Notes under the pieces: model-generated | Seen by the model: only the letters and a program-made list of their open reading frames with translations | What the model was told of the DNA's origin: nothing | Databases searched by the model: none | Shown: in pieces, positions 48,691 through 59,849 of the stretch | How positions within the stretch are numbered: the first letter of the stretch is position 1 | How the letters are laid out: the number at the start of each line of letters is the position of its first letter | Assembly (NCBI RefSeq): GCF_963924675.1 | Contig: NC_089223.1 | Location: forward strand, 5,344,881-5,408,880 | From: Phocoena phocoena | Taxonomy: Eukaryota; Chordata; Mammalia; Artiodactyla; Phocoenidae | Reading direction: 5' to 3' | DNA: 64,000 nucleotides | Translations under genes and position numbers: made by a program

Positions 48691-49800
48691 AGATCCAGCA
48701 CCATTTGTTGAAGAGACTGTCTTTTCCCCATTGTGTATTCTTGGTACTCTTACTGAAAATCAGTTCATTGTATATATGAGGATTTATTTCTGGGCTTTCT
48801 ATTTTGTTCCATTGATCTATACGTCTGTCTTTATGCTAGTACCGTACTGGTACGATGACTCTAGCTTTGTACAGGCAGACCTCATTTTATTGTGCTTTGC
48901 TTTATTGTATTTCACAGATACTGTGTTTTTTACAAATTACAACCCTGCTTCGAGCAAGTATATTGGTGCTATTTTTCCAATAGTATTTGCTCACTTTGTG
49001 TGCTCACATTTTGGTAATTCTCACAATTTTTCAAACCCTCCACCAGTAAAAAGAGTGTGACTCACTGAAGGCTCAGCTGGTGGTTAGCATTTTCTTAGCA
49101 ATAAAGTACTTTTTAATTAAGGTATGTACATGGTTCTTTTAGACATAACGCTATTGTACATTTAGTAGACTACAGTATAGTGTAAACATAACCTTTATAC
49201 ACACTGGAAAACCAAAAAATTCTTGTGACTCTCTTCATTGTGATATTTGCTTTATCGCAGTGTTTTGGCACTGAGCCTGCAATATCTCCAGTGCGCCCGC
49301 AGAATATTTTAAAAACAGAAAGTGTGATGCCTCCAGCTTTGTTCTTTATCTCAAAATTGCTTTGGCTATTTATAGTCTTTTGTGCTTCCATGTGAATTAT
49401 AGAATTGTGGGGTTTTTTCTATTTCTATTTAAAAATGTCATTGAAATTTTGGTAGAGATTGAATTGAATCTGTAGACTGCTTTGGGTTGTATGGACATTT
49501 TAACAATGTTAATTCTTCCAATCCATTAACACAGGCTATCTTTCCATCTGTTTGTGTCTTATTTAATTTTTCAACGCTGTATTATAGTTCTCCATATACA
49601 GGTCTTTCGCTTCCTTAGTAAGTTTATTCCCAGGTATTTTATTCTTTTTGATGCTATTGTTCATGGGATTGTTTCCTGAGTTCCTTTTCAGACAGCTCAT
49701 TGTTAGTATGTAGAAACACAACTGATTTTTTATGTTGATCATGTATTCTGCAACTTTTTCGAATTCATTGATTAGTTCTAACAGTTATTGTAGAATAACA
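48691..49800 (-). mobile_element. Old L1 ORF2 fragment, split by a Tigger1 element
   Basis: Antisense ORF2 text ('ccagcaccatttgttgaagagac', 'ccattgatctatacgtctgtc', 'agtgtgatgcctccagctttg', 'ttcttccaatccattaacac'), frame broken. The L1 sequence is continuous across the DNA transposon at 48872-49302. The 137-codon plus-strand frame at 48647-49060 runs through antisense L1 and Tigger and is not a gene. Confidence 0.85.
48872..49302. mobile_element. Tigger1-derived nonautonomous DNA transposon
   Basis: Starts CAGGCAGACCTCATTTTATTG after a TA, contains 'caaccctgcttcgagcaag' and 'ttttccaatagtatttgctcac', and ends 'gcctgcaatatctccagtgcg'. Both ends of Tigger1 are present with the transposase deleted (about 430 bp). 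It inserted into an L1, so it is younger than that L1. Confidence 0.8.
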
Positions 49801-50725
49801 CAGTGAATCTTTCAGTTCTATTATTTGTCCTTCAGCACCACGCTTTCTGTTTAGTACTTTTAAAATATTTTCTATCTCTGTTGAAATTCTCACTTTGTTC
49901 GTGTGTTTTGCTGTGGGTTTTTGTGAGAGTTATTTTTAATTCTCTGTTAGGTAAATCATGTAACTCCACTTTAATTAGATTTGGTTTCTGGAGACTCATC
50001 TTGTTTTTTTGTTTGGAAGGCCTTTGCCTGATTCTTCATTTTCCTTGACTCTCTGTTGGTGTCCGTGCGCTGGACAAAGCAGCTCTGATTTCAGTCTCCA
50101 TTTGTACAGAAGACCCTCACCAGAAAGCCTGGCCAGAGATTTTGGGGCCTCTACCAACCCTCCCCAGGGAGAAACAGGCAGATGTGGCTTTTGTCGGCTC
50201 TTCTGTACTAAGAAAGGGTGGGGAGCTAAGGCATCTACCAGCCCAAGCTGCTGTTTCCATTCCCCTGGGCCAGCTAGACTGTCCCAGACCCATCAGGGTT
50301 CAAGACAGACAAGACAAAAGCCAGTCCTCTGAGTGAGGAGCCCCTTCAGAAAACTTGGGGCACTGGACCAACTCCTCCTCTCCCCGGGGTGAAGCTGGGA
50401 GCTAGGTGGCCTCTTCCTGACCATATGCAACTGTGCTGGCTGCAGACTGTCTGGCAGGAAGACTTCCCAAATCTTCCTACCAGCTTTGGTGAATCTGGTT
50501 TTGCATTCTCCCGGGATGCAGAAGTCTTTTTCAATTAGTTCCTGATTTGTCACAAAAGGAATCTGTCCATGAATTATTGCTGAATTGGTGTGTTTGGGGT
50601 GGGGGGGAATGAAGGGTCCAGAGACAACTGTCATTCAGTTAATGCCACTGAAATTGACATATTATATGTAATTGTAAAACATGAAAAAATGTGTTTTAAA
50701 ATCAGGAACAAGGCAAGAATACCTG
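49801..50725. other. Unclassified DNA, possible old retroelement
   Basis: 50030-50640 is GC-rich with overlapping 60-113 codon frames on both strands, none recognisable. It may be an old LTR or L1 5' region; I cannot decide. Confidence 0.35.
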
Positions 50726-51105
50726 TTGTTCTAGACTGAATTGTGTCTCCACAAAATTCATATGTTGAAGTCCTAACCCCCAGTACCTCAGAAGGTATTT
50801 GAAGATATGATCTTTAGAGAGGTAATTACGTTAAAATGAGGTTATTAGGGTGTCCCTTGATCAACTATGACAGGTGTCCTTATAAGAACAGGAGATTAAG
50901 ACACAGGCACACACAGAGGGAAAACCGTATGAAGACACCAGAAGAAGACAGTCTTCTACAAGCCAAGGAGAGAAGCCTTAGAAGAAACCAACACTGCTGA
51001 CACCTTGATGAAGACTCTTAACCTCCAAAATTGTGAGAAAATACATTTCTGTAGTTTAAGCTGCCTAGTCTGTTATTTTGTTATGGCAGCCACAGCAGGC
51101 GGATA
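50726..51105 (+). mobile_element. MaLR-like LTR
   Basis: 'tagactgaattgtgtctccacaaaattcatatgttgaagtcctaacccc' at the start and 'acctccaaaattgtgagaaaatacatttctg...ctgcctagtctgttattttgttatggcagcc' at the end follow the MST/MLT1-type (ERVL-MaLR) LTR layout in sense orientation. Confidence 0.75.
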
Positions 51106-54019
51106 TATCGCTTATCAACAAATATATCCTACATGGCATTGAAGATCCTAAATAATACAATGACAGGTAGATAGATTGATAGGTAATTAATTGATTATAA
51201 AAATAGAAAAAAATTAATTTGTCATTATTTGAAAATTTTATTATTATATACATAAAATTGAAAGGAATCCACCACTAAATTATAAAAATTAGTAACTTAA
51301 AATTTTACAAAATACAAAAATATATAAGGTTTGAGGAGGGTGAGGGTATTAGTCCTCTGACAGCCCAACTCCACAGTTTAAGGCTGAAGAATCCCCCCCA
51401 GGATTCAATCTCCATTTCTTCCAGAAAAATGAAAGAGAAAAGTGAAACAGCACTTTCTATGCTCAGAGGACAGAATTACTTCTTACTTTATTTTCACTAC
51501 TCCAAAGAAATCATCTTTCCACTTTATCCTTAAGGACTCAGTAAATTTAAAATACCAAACCTGAGGTTCTGCCTTTTTTATTCAATAAATACTTCCATCA
51601 GCTTTTTATTGAGAGGTTAACTACCTATAATCTGAAATTTTGTTAAGTTATGAGAATCTTTTAAGACCATTTAAAGATCTCAAAATTTAAGGCTCTCTTA
51701 AAGCAAAAATTCCCCCAAATCTGTTCTCAAAGATCACTGCAGAATATCTTGGGAATTAATAAATTAATGAACATATTTATTAATTCATTCAGCTAGCTGG
51801 GAGAGGCTGGATGATGTCACGTGACAGCTGTACATACACACCAGCACAAACACAGCCCTATATACCCAATCCAGAGCCACGGAGCTTTTGTGAACAGTCT
51901 CCACAGTCATCTCACCCAAGCCCATCTCCCCTGTTTACCCTCCCAGACCACCCCTGCTGAGATGCCACATGCCCTGTTTGAGCACCTAAATTTGTCTCGT
52001 GTCTCCTGGGGATCTTTGACTGCTGGCATTCACTGAGAAGAGAAATACTGGAGAAGGAGAGGACTGTTTGAGGGCAAGAGGATAGTTTGGTGCACGTTGA
52101 ATGTCAGGTTCATTATTTTTGGAGGGAAATAAATGTATTGATCTGAGACTCAGGAAAGGAGTTCGTGCTGAGAAATAGATCTGCCAGTAATCAGCGTAGA
52201 GATGGTAAGTGAAGCCAGAGGTAGGGGGCGGGTAAGGGTACATTGTACCTTACAATTACAAGGGTAATCTGTACATCGAGGGGAGTATAGGTCTAACACA
52301 AATCTTTAGGAGAGAGTGGAAGAGAAGACAGTAACAGAAGAATCAGGAATGGCCAGGGACTTAGGGGAAAAATACATCACTTAGGAGTGATGTCATAGAA
52401 GACAGCAAAGAAATCTCCTCAAGGACAGGGAGTTAACCAAATCTTGTTTAATAGAACTTGTTTAATATAATGCTAAATCTTATGCTATTATTTTTATTTG
52501 CATCCTACCTTATGAGCTCTTAAAACTATTTTATCACAAAAGCAATGCATGCACTTAATTTTAAAAAATACATACACATGCACTCCATACATCCCTCAAG
52601 GGTATCTACTACTAAGGGTACTGTGTATCCCTGAGGGGTATTTTTTTCTTGAACATTTATGAATATGGAAGCATACATATATTTTTGGTTTTACATAAAT
52701 AGGAACATATTACAAGTGCTTTGTACCTTGCTTTTTTAATTTAATAATGAATTTCTGCACAGTAAATATGACTACATAAATATCCTTTTCAGTGTCTGAT
52801 ATTCTTTAGTACAGCGCATCATGCATTATTGTGCCATTTTTAATCAGTTTACTACGATTATCCGGGTTATTTCCAATCTTACAAACAGAATTAAACGAAG
52901 ATCTTCATACACAAATATTTAACTGCTCACGCAAGTACATTTGAAGGACAAATTCCTCAGACTGGGATTTCTGGGTTAATGGCTTTGCGTATTCAATTAT
53001 GATAGTTAATTATTCACTAAAGGGTTACATGGAGTAACATACAATAGTATACGAGTTCTTATTTCCCCAGACCTCAGCAAATTCCAGATATATTTTCCCT
53101 CACCCCAATTTCTTCTCTTGTTTGCCTGAAGCATGGCCACCACCTGCTGACGCTGTACTGCCCTGACCTCTCCAGATGCAATCTGGTTCCCAAAAGCTAA
53201 GCTTTAGCTAAGCTAAGCTAAATAAGGCAAATAAGTTGCCTTATTTCACTTTCAAGCCTGCTGACACTGTACCAGAAAGTTAGGAACTGAAAGCATACTT
53301 TCGATCGTATTTGGTAGTATTATATCCAAAAATATAAAAATGCCCCAAATTTGCCAATCATTCATCCCTCTCCCTTTTCCCCACAAGTTTCCCAAGGTAG
53401 ATCTATAAGAAGAAACAAAGCCCAATGGAAAACAAAGTACCAATTAGTGACCATGGAGTGAGTGCCCAGTGACCGCAAAGGCAGATTTCTGGCAGAGACT
53501 TAGTGGCTTTGGCTAAGCATGACCTTTTCCCACACTACCCTGGCCCCTCCCAAATCTGTATCTTGGGAGGACCCGACCATCACGTAAGTCTATTTTATTA
53601 GGTGAGAAAAACGGGCATAGAGCCGCTGAGTTTGTTGGTGAATTGCCTAACCCAGCCCCATAAGATAAAAAAAAAAAACAGAGGAGGGTATTTCTGGATT
53701 AACACGTATTTTTAACTTAAAGCCATCTCACCACTGGTGAAGGAAGTGGAATGTCTTGGATTTACTTATATCTGAAAGCAGCAGCTCCTCCTCCTCAGGT
53801 AGATGCAGGAAGGGGAAGGGAAGAACAGAGCAGAAAGTTGCTCCACCCCCAGCTGTCAAAGTGGAACCTGGAAGAAAATCTGTCCTGCATCACACCAGGA
53901 CACGCTTCCCGAAACTGCATCTTTCTGGGCAAAGTGGGTGCTGCGACAAAGGAAACTCTATAAACACCTCTCCTTCTCGGTGCATTGCTGTCATTTAACT
54001 GCTTTTATCTTTTTGACAG
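51106..54019. other. Unique DNA with old LINE and MIR relics
   Basis: 52660-52985 ('ttttggttttacataaataggaac...gaaggacaaattcctcagactgggatttctgggtt') resembles an antisense old LINE 3' region. 53590-53680 may be a MIR relic. 53220-53246 is a perfect hairpin. No gene is recognised. Confidence 0.45.
53220..53246. repeat. Perfect 11-bp inverted repeat with 5-base loop
   Basis: AAATAAGGCAA (53220-53230), loop ATAAG, TTGCCTTATTT (53236-53246). It directly follows degenerate AGCTA repeats (53195-53219). Confidence 0.9.
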
Positions 54020-54099
54020 AGATAGAAGGAAAACATGTTGTAAAATATTTAGATGAAACTGAACTTCATCCTGAATTTAAGGATGAACTTCATTCCTGA
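54020..54099 (+). other. Exon-like segment (26 codons to a stop)
   Basis: A long pyrimidine-rich stretch ending TTTTTGACAG (AG at 54018-54019) precedes an open 80-base segment ending in TGA at 54097-54099. The peptide (EIEGKHVVKYL then DETELHPEF, ending LHS) is acidic and reads more like protein than nearby chance frames. I do not recognise it. No poly-A signal was identified soon after. It could be a terminal exon, or coincidence. Confidence 0.25.
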
Positions 54100-54279
54100 A
54101 GACCAATGTATGAAAATATATAAATGTGCTACTGGTTCCAATTTTTTAAGAAATTACTTTATAACTTACCAAAGATATACTGATTCTGATTTGGCCTAGA
54201 GTCAAGTAGTACATGACTAAAAGAAAGATGTGATCTCAGAGTCATGGTTTTCCATATTCTCTGTCTTAGCACATGTTGT

Positions 54280-54600
54280 AGGCTATTTTGAGAGCTCTTC
54301 CCTCTCTTTATCAACCTGGAAATCTCCTACTCATCCATCAAGACACAGCACACATGTCACCTCCTCTGTGATGCCTTCCCTGCTCTCTCCTTTATTCCCT
54401 CACTCTAGCTTATAATTATTTCTATCAAGGCACCCGTCTCACTGAATGGAAACCATTCTTTTCTTTCCCCGCCATCCCTGCTAGACAGTGAGATCCTTAA
54501 GAGTATAGTTTGTGATTTAGTCATTGTGTTTCCAGTACTGAAAGCACTACCTGGCACATAGATACTCATTAAATATTTATAAAATAAATAAAGGAAAATG
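54280..54600 (+). mobile_element. L2 LINE 3' end
   Basis: L2 landmarks in order: 'cctactcatccatcaagacacagc', 'catgtcacctcctctgtgatgccttccctg', 'acagtgagatccttaagag' and 'ctacctggcacatagatactcattaaatattt'. One of the better-preserved L2 pieces here. Confidence 0.85.
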
Positions 54601-55331
54601 CACGGCCACTTATTATGCTTCTGGCTTGTTAATTGCAAATGAGAAGGAAACTTAAGGAATATCTCTTCTATTAAAGGGTCATCTGCGGAAAGAACTCCAT
54701 TAACTAGAGGTCCCATAGCATAGAGCTCACAAAATGTGAAAGTTGATGCCTGCATAAAAAATTCAGGAATATTAGTAGCTTCTGGACTCCTGTTACGAAC
54801 TTAGGAGGAAAGAAATGATTTCCATCTTCTGGATCCAGCTGAGCACTAAAGTCCAGTCCCTTTTCGTGAGTTTCAGCAATTTGCTGACAAGATACATAAG
54901 TGTTCTAACGATACTTACCTCCTTTTTATTTTAATCATCTCTAAGCTTTCCTGGCGATCAAAGATAATCATATAAGAAGAAATTCAGCACTTCTGCTTAA
55001 GAGTTTCTCTGTAGCTCATTCAACTTGCTCCTTTGGTTTAACAATTCCCTGGATTAATGCACACTGATAAACGCTCCCACTCACCTAACATAGGGAGCTT
55101 AAGAACCTAAATGAAAAACATTTCTCTTCTTGTTACAGTAAATAGAATGACTTGCATTGCAAGTTCTACTTTACTTTGTACACATATAAAAAGTTATACG
55201 TCTTCTTGTGATTGCTTTTTTTCTAGTCACACATATAAAATGAATCACATAAATGTATATTACCGAAGTAATCTTAAATTTATTATTGCAAAATACGCAG
55301 CAAGATAATAACTCCACTGACAGACTAGAAA
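54601..55331. other. Unique DNA, no gene seen
   Basis: No repeat or coding signature is recognised. Confidence 0.5.
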
Positions 55332-55653
55332 GACAATTTTAAATTAATTAATTACTTTATTTATTTATTTTTGGCTGCGTTCGTCTTCCTTGCTGCGCGA
55401 GGGCTTTCTCTAGTTGCTGCGAGCAGGGGCTACTCTTTGTTGCGACGCGCGGGCTTCTCATTGCGGTGGCTTCTCTTGTTGCGGAGCACGGGCTCTAGGC
55501 GTGTGGGCTCAGTAGTTGTGGTGCACGGGCTTCATTGTTCCGCGGCATGTGGGATCTTCCCAGACCAGGGCTCGAACCCGTGTCCCCTGCATTGGCAGGC
55601 GGATTGTTAACCACTGTGCCACCAGGGAAGCCTGACAATTTTAAAAATTAATT
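55332..55653 (-). mobile_element. CHR SINE (long form) with TSD
   Basis: TSD GACAATTTTAAATTAATT at 55332-55349, and a near copy with two extra A from 55634. AATAAATA-type tail, head ending at 55633. Confidence 0.95.
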
Positions 55654-56529
55654 TTTTTTCTTCCCAGTAGCAGATCAACAAACAATTTTGAAGAACGTAG
55701 CTCACAGACATTTTTATAGTGTAGAGAAGGAACTTCTATCTATATTTAATTTTAGCTAGAGTCAGAAAGAGGAGGAGAAGACAAAATCAGAAGAGATGCT
55801 GTAAAGAAAATCTTTTAACCAGGATTGTGTGGAGGACAGAGAGACAGAAGAATAGTGAGGTGCTCATATGTGTGTCCAATTTTAGGTTCTCTGGGGAGAG
55901 AGAGAGAGAGAGACCAAGGAAAGAGAGGGCACTAGGAGGAAGCAGCTGTGTCCGCAGGCTGCCCATATCTACCTGGGCAAAAGCCATGTCAAAATAAACT
56001 TGGCAGTGTCAATGAAAAATGCCAACTGCCATATTGATAAACACAGGATTGTTGCAGCCATCAAGCCACTACAGCTCCCCTAACAGTGAGCCCTGAGGGG
56101 ATTCAGGATGGAGACAAATGGGCTGCCCACTGCCAAGCTCTCAGCCACTGCAGTTGTCCCCAGTGGTGCACCTGAGGGGACTCAGGACGGGAGAGAACAG
56201 GATACTGGTGCCAGAGAGCAGAGGTGTATATCAAAGGAATGACTTTAGAGAGCCTAGACTCTTGCATCTTCCCATAAAAAGAAAAGTGCTTAATTTGAGA
56301 TGTCTGGTTTTCTTAACAGTAATCTTTTGATGTTCCGACTACCTGGTCTTTGTTGCAAAAACACCTATGCTCCCTTATCTCTTTGGAGCAGTCCCTCGGA
56401 GCTGTCTGAGATGCTGCCCCCCAGCCTTGAAGTCCTCAGGAGCTCTGCTGAATAAAACAAAATTCTCAGCTTTTAGGTTATGCTTTTTTTTTTTTTAGTT
56501 ACCAACAGCACAGTGTCATCAACTAGATA
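55654..56529. other. Unique DNA with a short (GA)n run
   Basis: (GA)n at 55895-55913. An AATAAA near 56451 followed by a T-run at 56487 gives no clear retrocopy structure. No gene is seen. Confidence 0.5.
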
Positions 56530-56932
56530 GAGGAGTTTGATCCCCCCAAATTTCTATTTCCCCTGAAATTCAAATGTTGAAGCCCTAACCCCCAGTGTGG
56601 CTGCATGGGGACATAGGACATTTAAGGAGGGAATTAAGGTTAAATGAGGCCCTGTGGGCCTTAATCCAGCAGGGCTGGTGTCCTTTAAGAAGAGGGGGAG
56701 ACAGCAGAGACCCCGCTTTCTCCCCGGTGTGCACAGAGGAAAGGCCGTGTGAGGACACAGCAAGGTGGCAGCTGGCTACGAGCCAGGAGGAGAGGTCTCA
56801 CCAAACACCAAATCTGCCAGCACCCTGGCCTTGACCTTCCAGCCTCCAGAACTACGAGAAAATAAATGTTTGCTGTTTAAGCCGCGCAGGTGGTGTTTGG
56901 TAACGGCAGCCTGAGCAGATTCATACAGATGA
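56530..56932 (+). mobile_element. MaLR-like LTR
   Basis: 'gaaattcaaatgttgaagccctaacccccagtg' to 'cagcctccagaactacgagaaaataaatgtttgctgtttaagccgc...ggtaacggcagcctgagcagattcat' follows the MLT1/MST LTR pattern. Overlapping short frames on both strands are not genes. Confidence 0.8.
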
Positions 56933-57827
56933 GCTGAAGTTGAGTTTTCCTGAATCATTCAGTACCAGCTTTCAAGACATCTTGCTTGTCGACTAAAAAA
57001 TTATTCACGACCTAAAAGTTGAGAGTTATGTTTTATGCGGTGGGAATTTTTAGGACTTCAAGCCCAGAAGACAGCATCTTCAGTAACCCTGAGAAAACTG
57101 CTCCAAGGAGGCGAGCTGGGGAGCCAGGTTATGTAGGAGCTTTGCAGCAAAGGCCAGGTGGTCTGAACGTCAAAATATTATTGCCAATTAAAGAAAACCA
57201 GACATCACAAGTTAAGGAATTCAGCGCTTTTCTAAGTACGGGAAGATGCAAGAGTCTGGGCTCCCCGAAATCATTCCTTTGATGTGCACCTCAGCTATCT
57301 TGCTGCTGTAATGGTTGATCTCCATAAAGGATAAGCAGACCTTCTCCAGTTTTCAAAACTAAACCTTTACTAAACCAAGTCAGCATAAACATTCAATAGG
57401 CAAGTGCATCATCTTATAGGAGGAGCCTAAGCTCACGAAAAACCTAAGTGAACGTTGGTGCCATTCTCATGAAGCTTTGTTTTGTGGTTCTCATTATTTA
57501 TCCAACACTTCTTTCTGGCTTCAGAGAGACACTGTCCATGGGCATGTTTCAGTTCTGAGACATCCAGACTGCAGCAGCACTGAGCCCGGCAACTTCTTTT
57601 GGAGGAAACTCCTCCAGTCTCTGTTTCCTGCGGCTGTGACTTCAAAGTCGGGCTCCTCCCCTTTCATCTGGCAGAGGACAGACTACGAAGAAGAGAAATC
57701 TCCTTCCCGACTGCCCCTCCCCATGTGTCCCCTTCAGTGTGAGGCAGGGAGAAGGGGAGGGAGAGAAAGGGAATCATCTCAGGTTCTGTTTGGGCAGGAA
57801 AGGCCAAAGCTGCCGGGCCTGTTCTCC
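56933..57827. other. Unclassified DNA, possible old LTR relic
   Basis: 57050-57400 ('ggaagatgcaagagtctgggctccccgaaatcattcctttgatgtgcacctcagc') resembles the interior of an old LTR but is unassigned. The 136-codon frame at 57477-57887 runs into an L1 tail and is not supported as coding. Confidence 0.4.
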
Positions 57828-58067
57828 CACCTTTTTTTTTTTTTAACATCTTTATTGGAGTATAATTGCTTTACAATGGTGTGTTAGTTTCTGTTTTATA
57901 ACAAAGTGAATCAGTTATACATATACATATGTTCCCATATCTCTTCCCTCTTGCGTCTCCCTCCCTCCCACCCTCCCTATCCCACCCCTCCAGGCGGTCA
58001 CAAAGCACCGAGCTGATCTCCCTGTGCTATGCGGCTGCTTCCCACTAGCTATCTACCTTACGTTTGG
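57828..58067 (-). mobile_element. 5'-truncated cetartiodactyl L1 3' end
   Basis: Poly-T 57832-57844, then antisense 3' UTR to 'ctatctaccttacgtttgg'. About 240 bp, close to the young copies. No clear TSD was found. Confidence 0.92.
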
Positions 58068-58643
58068 GACTTGCGGCTCCCCGGAAGCTCACGTTTTTTT
58101 TTCTCTTATTCAATATTTCAGTTCACGTGAGTCTTGGTCGAGTGTTGTATTATTAAAACAACGGCTGCGGCACTGCTGCATTCCAGCTGAGCCACCCAAG
58201 TTATGATGGTCAAAGTTTGAGTTGTTAATACATTGACTTGGAATTTTTCTGATCGTTTCTTAGACATTTGTTTCTTTTGGTTAGAAACAGATTGTCAGCT
58301 TGCTGCAGATTTGCAAAATATCTTCTAGGTGGCTGCTTGGCCCAGCTACTCTGCTTCAACAGTACACTGACTGGGTGATGTCATTAGCTCCTTGGACACG
58401 TGTGTAAATGAACATGTGGCTAAGACTGCAGTTCCTGTTTGTGCCATATTTGGTGCACCAAGCATTTTATAAAAATGGGCTTTTAATAAAATTGAATATA
58501 CCTACTTAGTGAAAATAACAGATGCTATTATAGAGATGTTCATAAAAATATAGTTAATTTTGGACTCTTTCTGTTATATTTCATACATGCGATTTCTTTT
58601 TGCTCCTAGTTTTACTGAATATAACAAAACACGGACATACAAA
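58068..58643. other. Unique DNA, no gene seen
   Basis: AT-rich, no recognisable element. Confidence 0.5.
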
Positions 58644-58893
58644 GATATTGATTTTTTTTTTTTAATAGATTTGAAAGGAAATCTATAGATAAATCTTTTT
58701 TGCGGTACGCGGGCCTCTCCTGTTGCGGAGCACAGGCTCCGGATGCGCAGGCTCAGCGGCCGTGGCTCACGGGCCCAGCCTCTCCGCGGCATGTGGGATC
58801 TTCCCAGACCGGGGCACGAACCTGTGTCCCCTGCATCGGCAGGCGGACTCTCAACCACTGCGCCACCAGGGAAGCCCGATATTGATTTTTTAA
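58644..58893 (-). mobile_element. CHR SINE (short form) with 3' transduction
   Basis: TSD GATATTGATTTTTT at 58644 and from 58878. On the minus strand the SINE ends in a short A6, then about 29 non-SINE bases (58664-58692), then a longer A-tract merging with the TSD. The body has a small internal deletion ('gggcctctcctgttgcgg'). Confidence 0.92.
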
Positions 58894-59273
58894 TGTCTGA
58901 AATTACTCATCTGTATTAAAGTAGCAAGAATGAACATTTATATTTGAGACACACCTATCCCAGTCTCTAAGCTCATTAATTTATTAACCAGAGTCATAAT
59001 GAATGCTCACTGAGAAACAGCTTACAATGCATTGGAAATGATAAGCTTCGCTTTCTGAAAAACATCAGGGCAGTGGTTCCTTGAGAATGCCAGTAGAGTA
59101 TTTTTCCAACCTCAGCAGTGGCATCTGGCGAAATTCCTAGCGATTTAGTATAAACAATCAGGAAAGCTACTACCTGTGCATAAGATAAATCCAACTTAAT
59201 TATAGCCACGCTCAACGATTTGTTCAGTGCCTCTTCGGGCATTAGGACATTTTAAGTTTAAAAACAAAACAAC
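58894..59273. other. Unique DNA, no gene seen
   Basis: The 82-codon minus frame at 58994-59242 has no recognisable family features. No repeat is seen. Confidence 0.45.
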
Positions 59274-59482
59274 GGTGCTTCCCTGGTGGCACAGTGGCTG
59301 AGAGTCCGCCTGCTGATGCAGGGGACACGGGTTCGTGCCCCGGTCCGGGAAGATCCCACATGCCGCGGAGCGGCTGGGCCCGTGAGCCATGGCTGCTGAG
59401 CTTGCGTGTCCGGAGCCTGTGCTCCGCAACGGGAGAGACCACAACAGTGAGAGGCCCGCGTACCGCAAAAACAACAACAACA
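59274..59482 (+). mobile_element. CHR SINE (short form)
   Basis: Head GTGCTTCCCTGGTGGCACAG, body highly similar to the other short copies, AAC-repeat tail at 59466-59482. TSD is ambiguous because both flanks are rich in AAC and AAA. Confidence 0.95.
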
Positions 59483-59724
59483 AAGTTTAGACCATCTTGC
59501 AGGAATGAAATGACTTCAATTCAGACAAGAGTGACCTCAGTCCAGTCTCAGATCTAGGCATACTCTAAAAACAATCTTTTACCTGAAAGTCCTGTATTGG
59601 CTCAACTATTTTAAAAATTGGTTTCCATACTTCTCTACCATTTGCTCCATTAGCCAGAACTGGGCAGAGAATAAAAACCTTTAGTAAACAAAAAGCCCGA
59701 TGCACAATACTGTTTTTCGGTTTT
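59483..59724. other. Unique DNA
   Basis: Nothing recognisable. Confidence 0.5.
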
Positions 59725-59849
59725 TGCTTTTTTTTGGATGAACCCGGCAGCTTGTGGGATCCTAGTTCCCCAAGCAGGGACTGAACCCGGGCCACAGCAG
59801 TAAAAGCGCGAGCCCTAAGCACTGGACCACCAGGGAATTCCTGCTTTTT
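59725..59849 (-). mobile_element. CHR-related SINE ('GGAATTCCCTGG' subfamily)
   Basis: Antisense copy whose head ends 'ccaccagggaattcc' at 59841, body 'cctagttccccaagcagggactgaaccc'. Short TSD TGCTTTTT (59725-59732 and 59842-59849). Same subfamily as 46165. Confidence 0.88.

Noticed and set aside
48647..49060. 137-codon plus-strand frame
   Set aside because: It crosses antisense L1 and a Tigger1 element; the residues are antisense repeat sequence.
47585..49800. Sense L1 next to antisense L1 as one twin-primed element
   Set aside because: The sense 3' part is on the left and the antisense middle part on the right, the reverse of twin-priming order, and the two differ in age.
53751..54099. 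Three overlapping 70-98 codon frames
   Set aside because: Three frames open together over the same bases argues for chance. Only the last 80 bases behind the acceptor are kept as a weak candidate.
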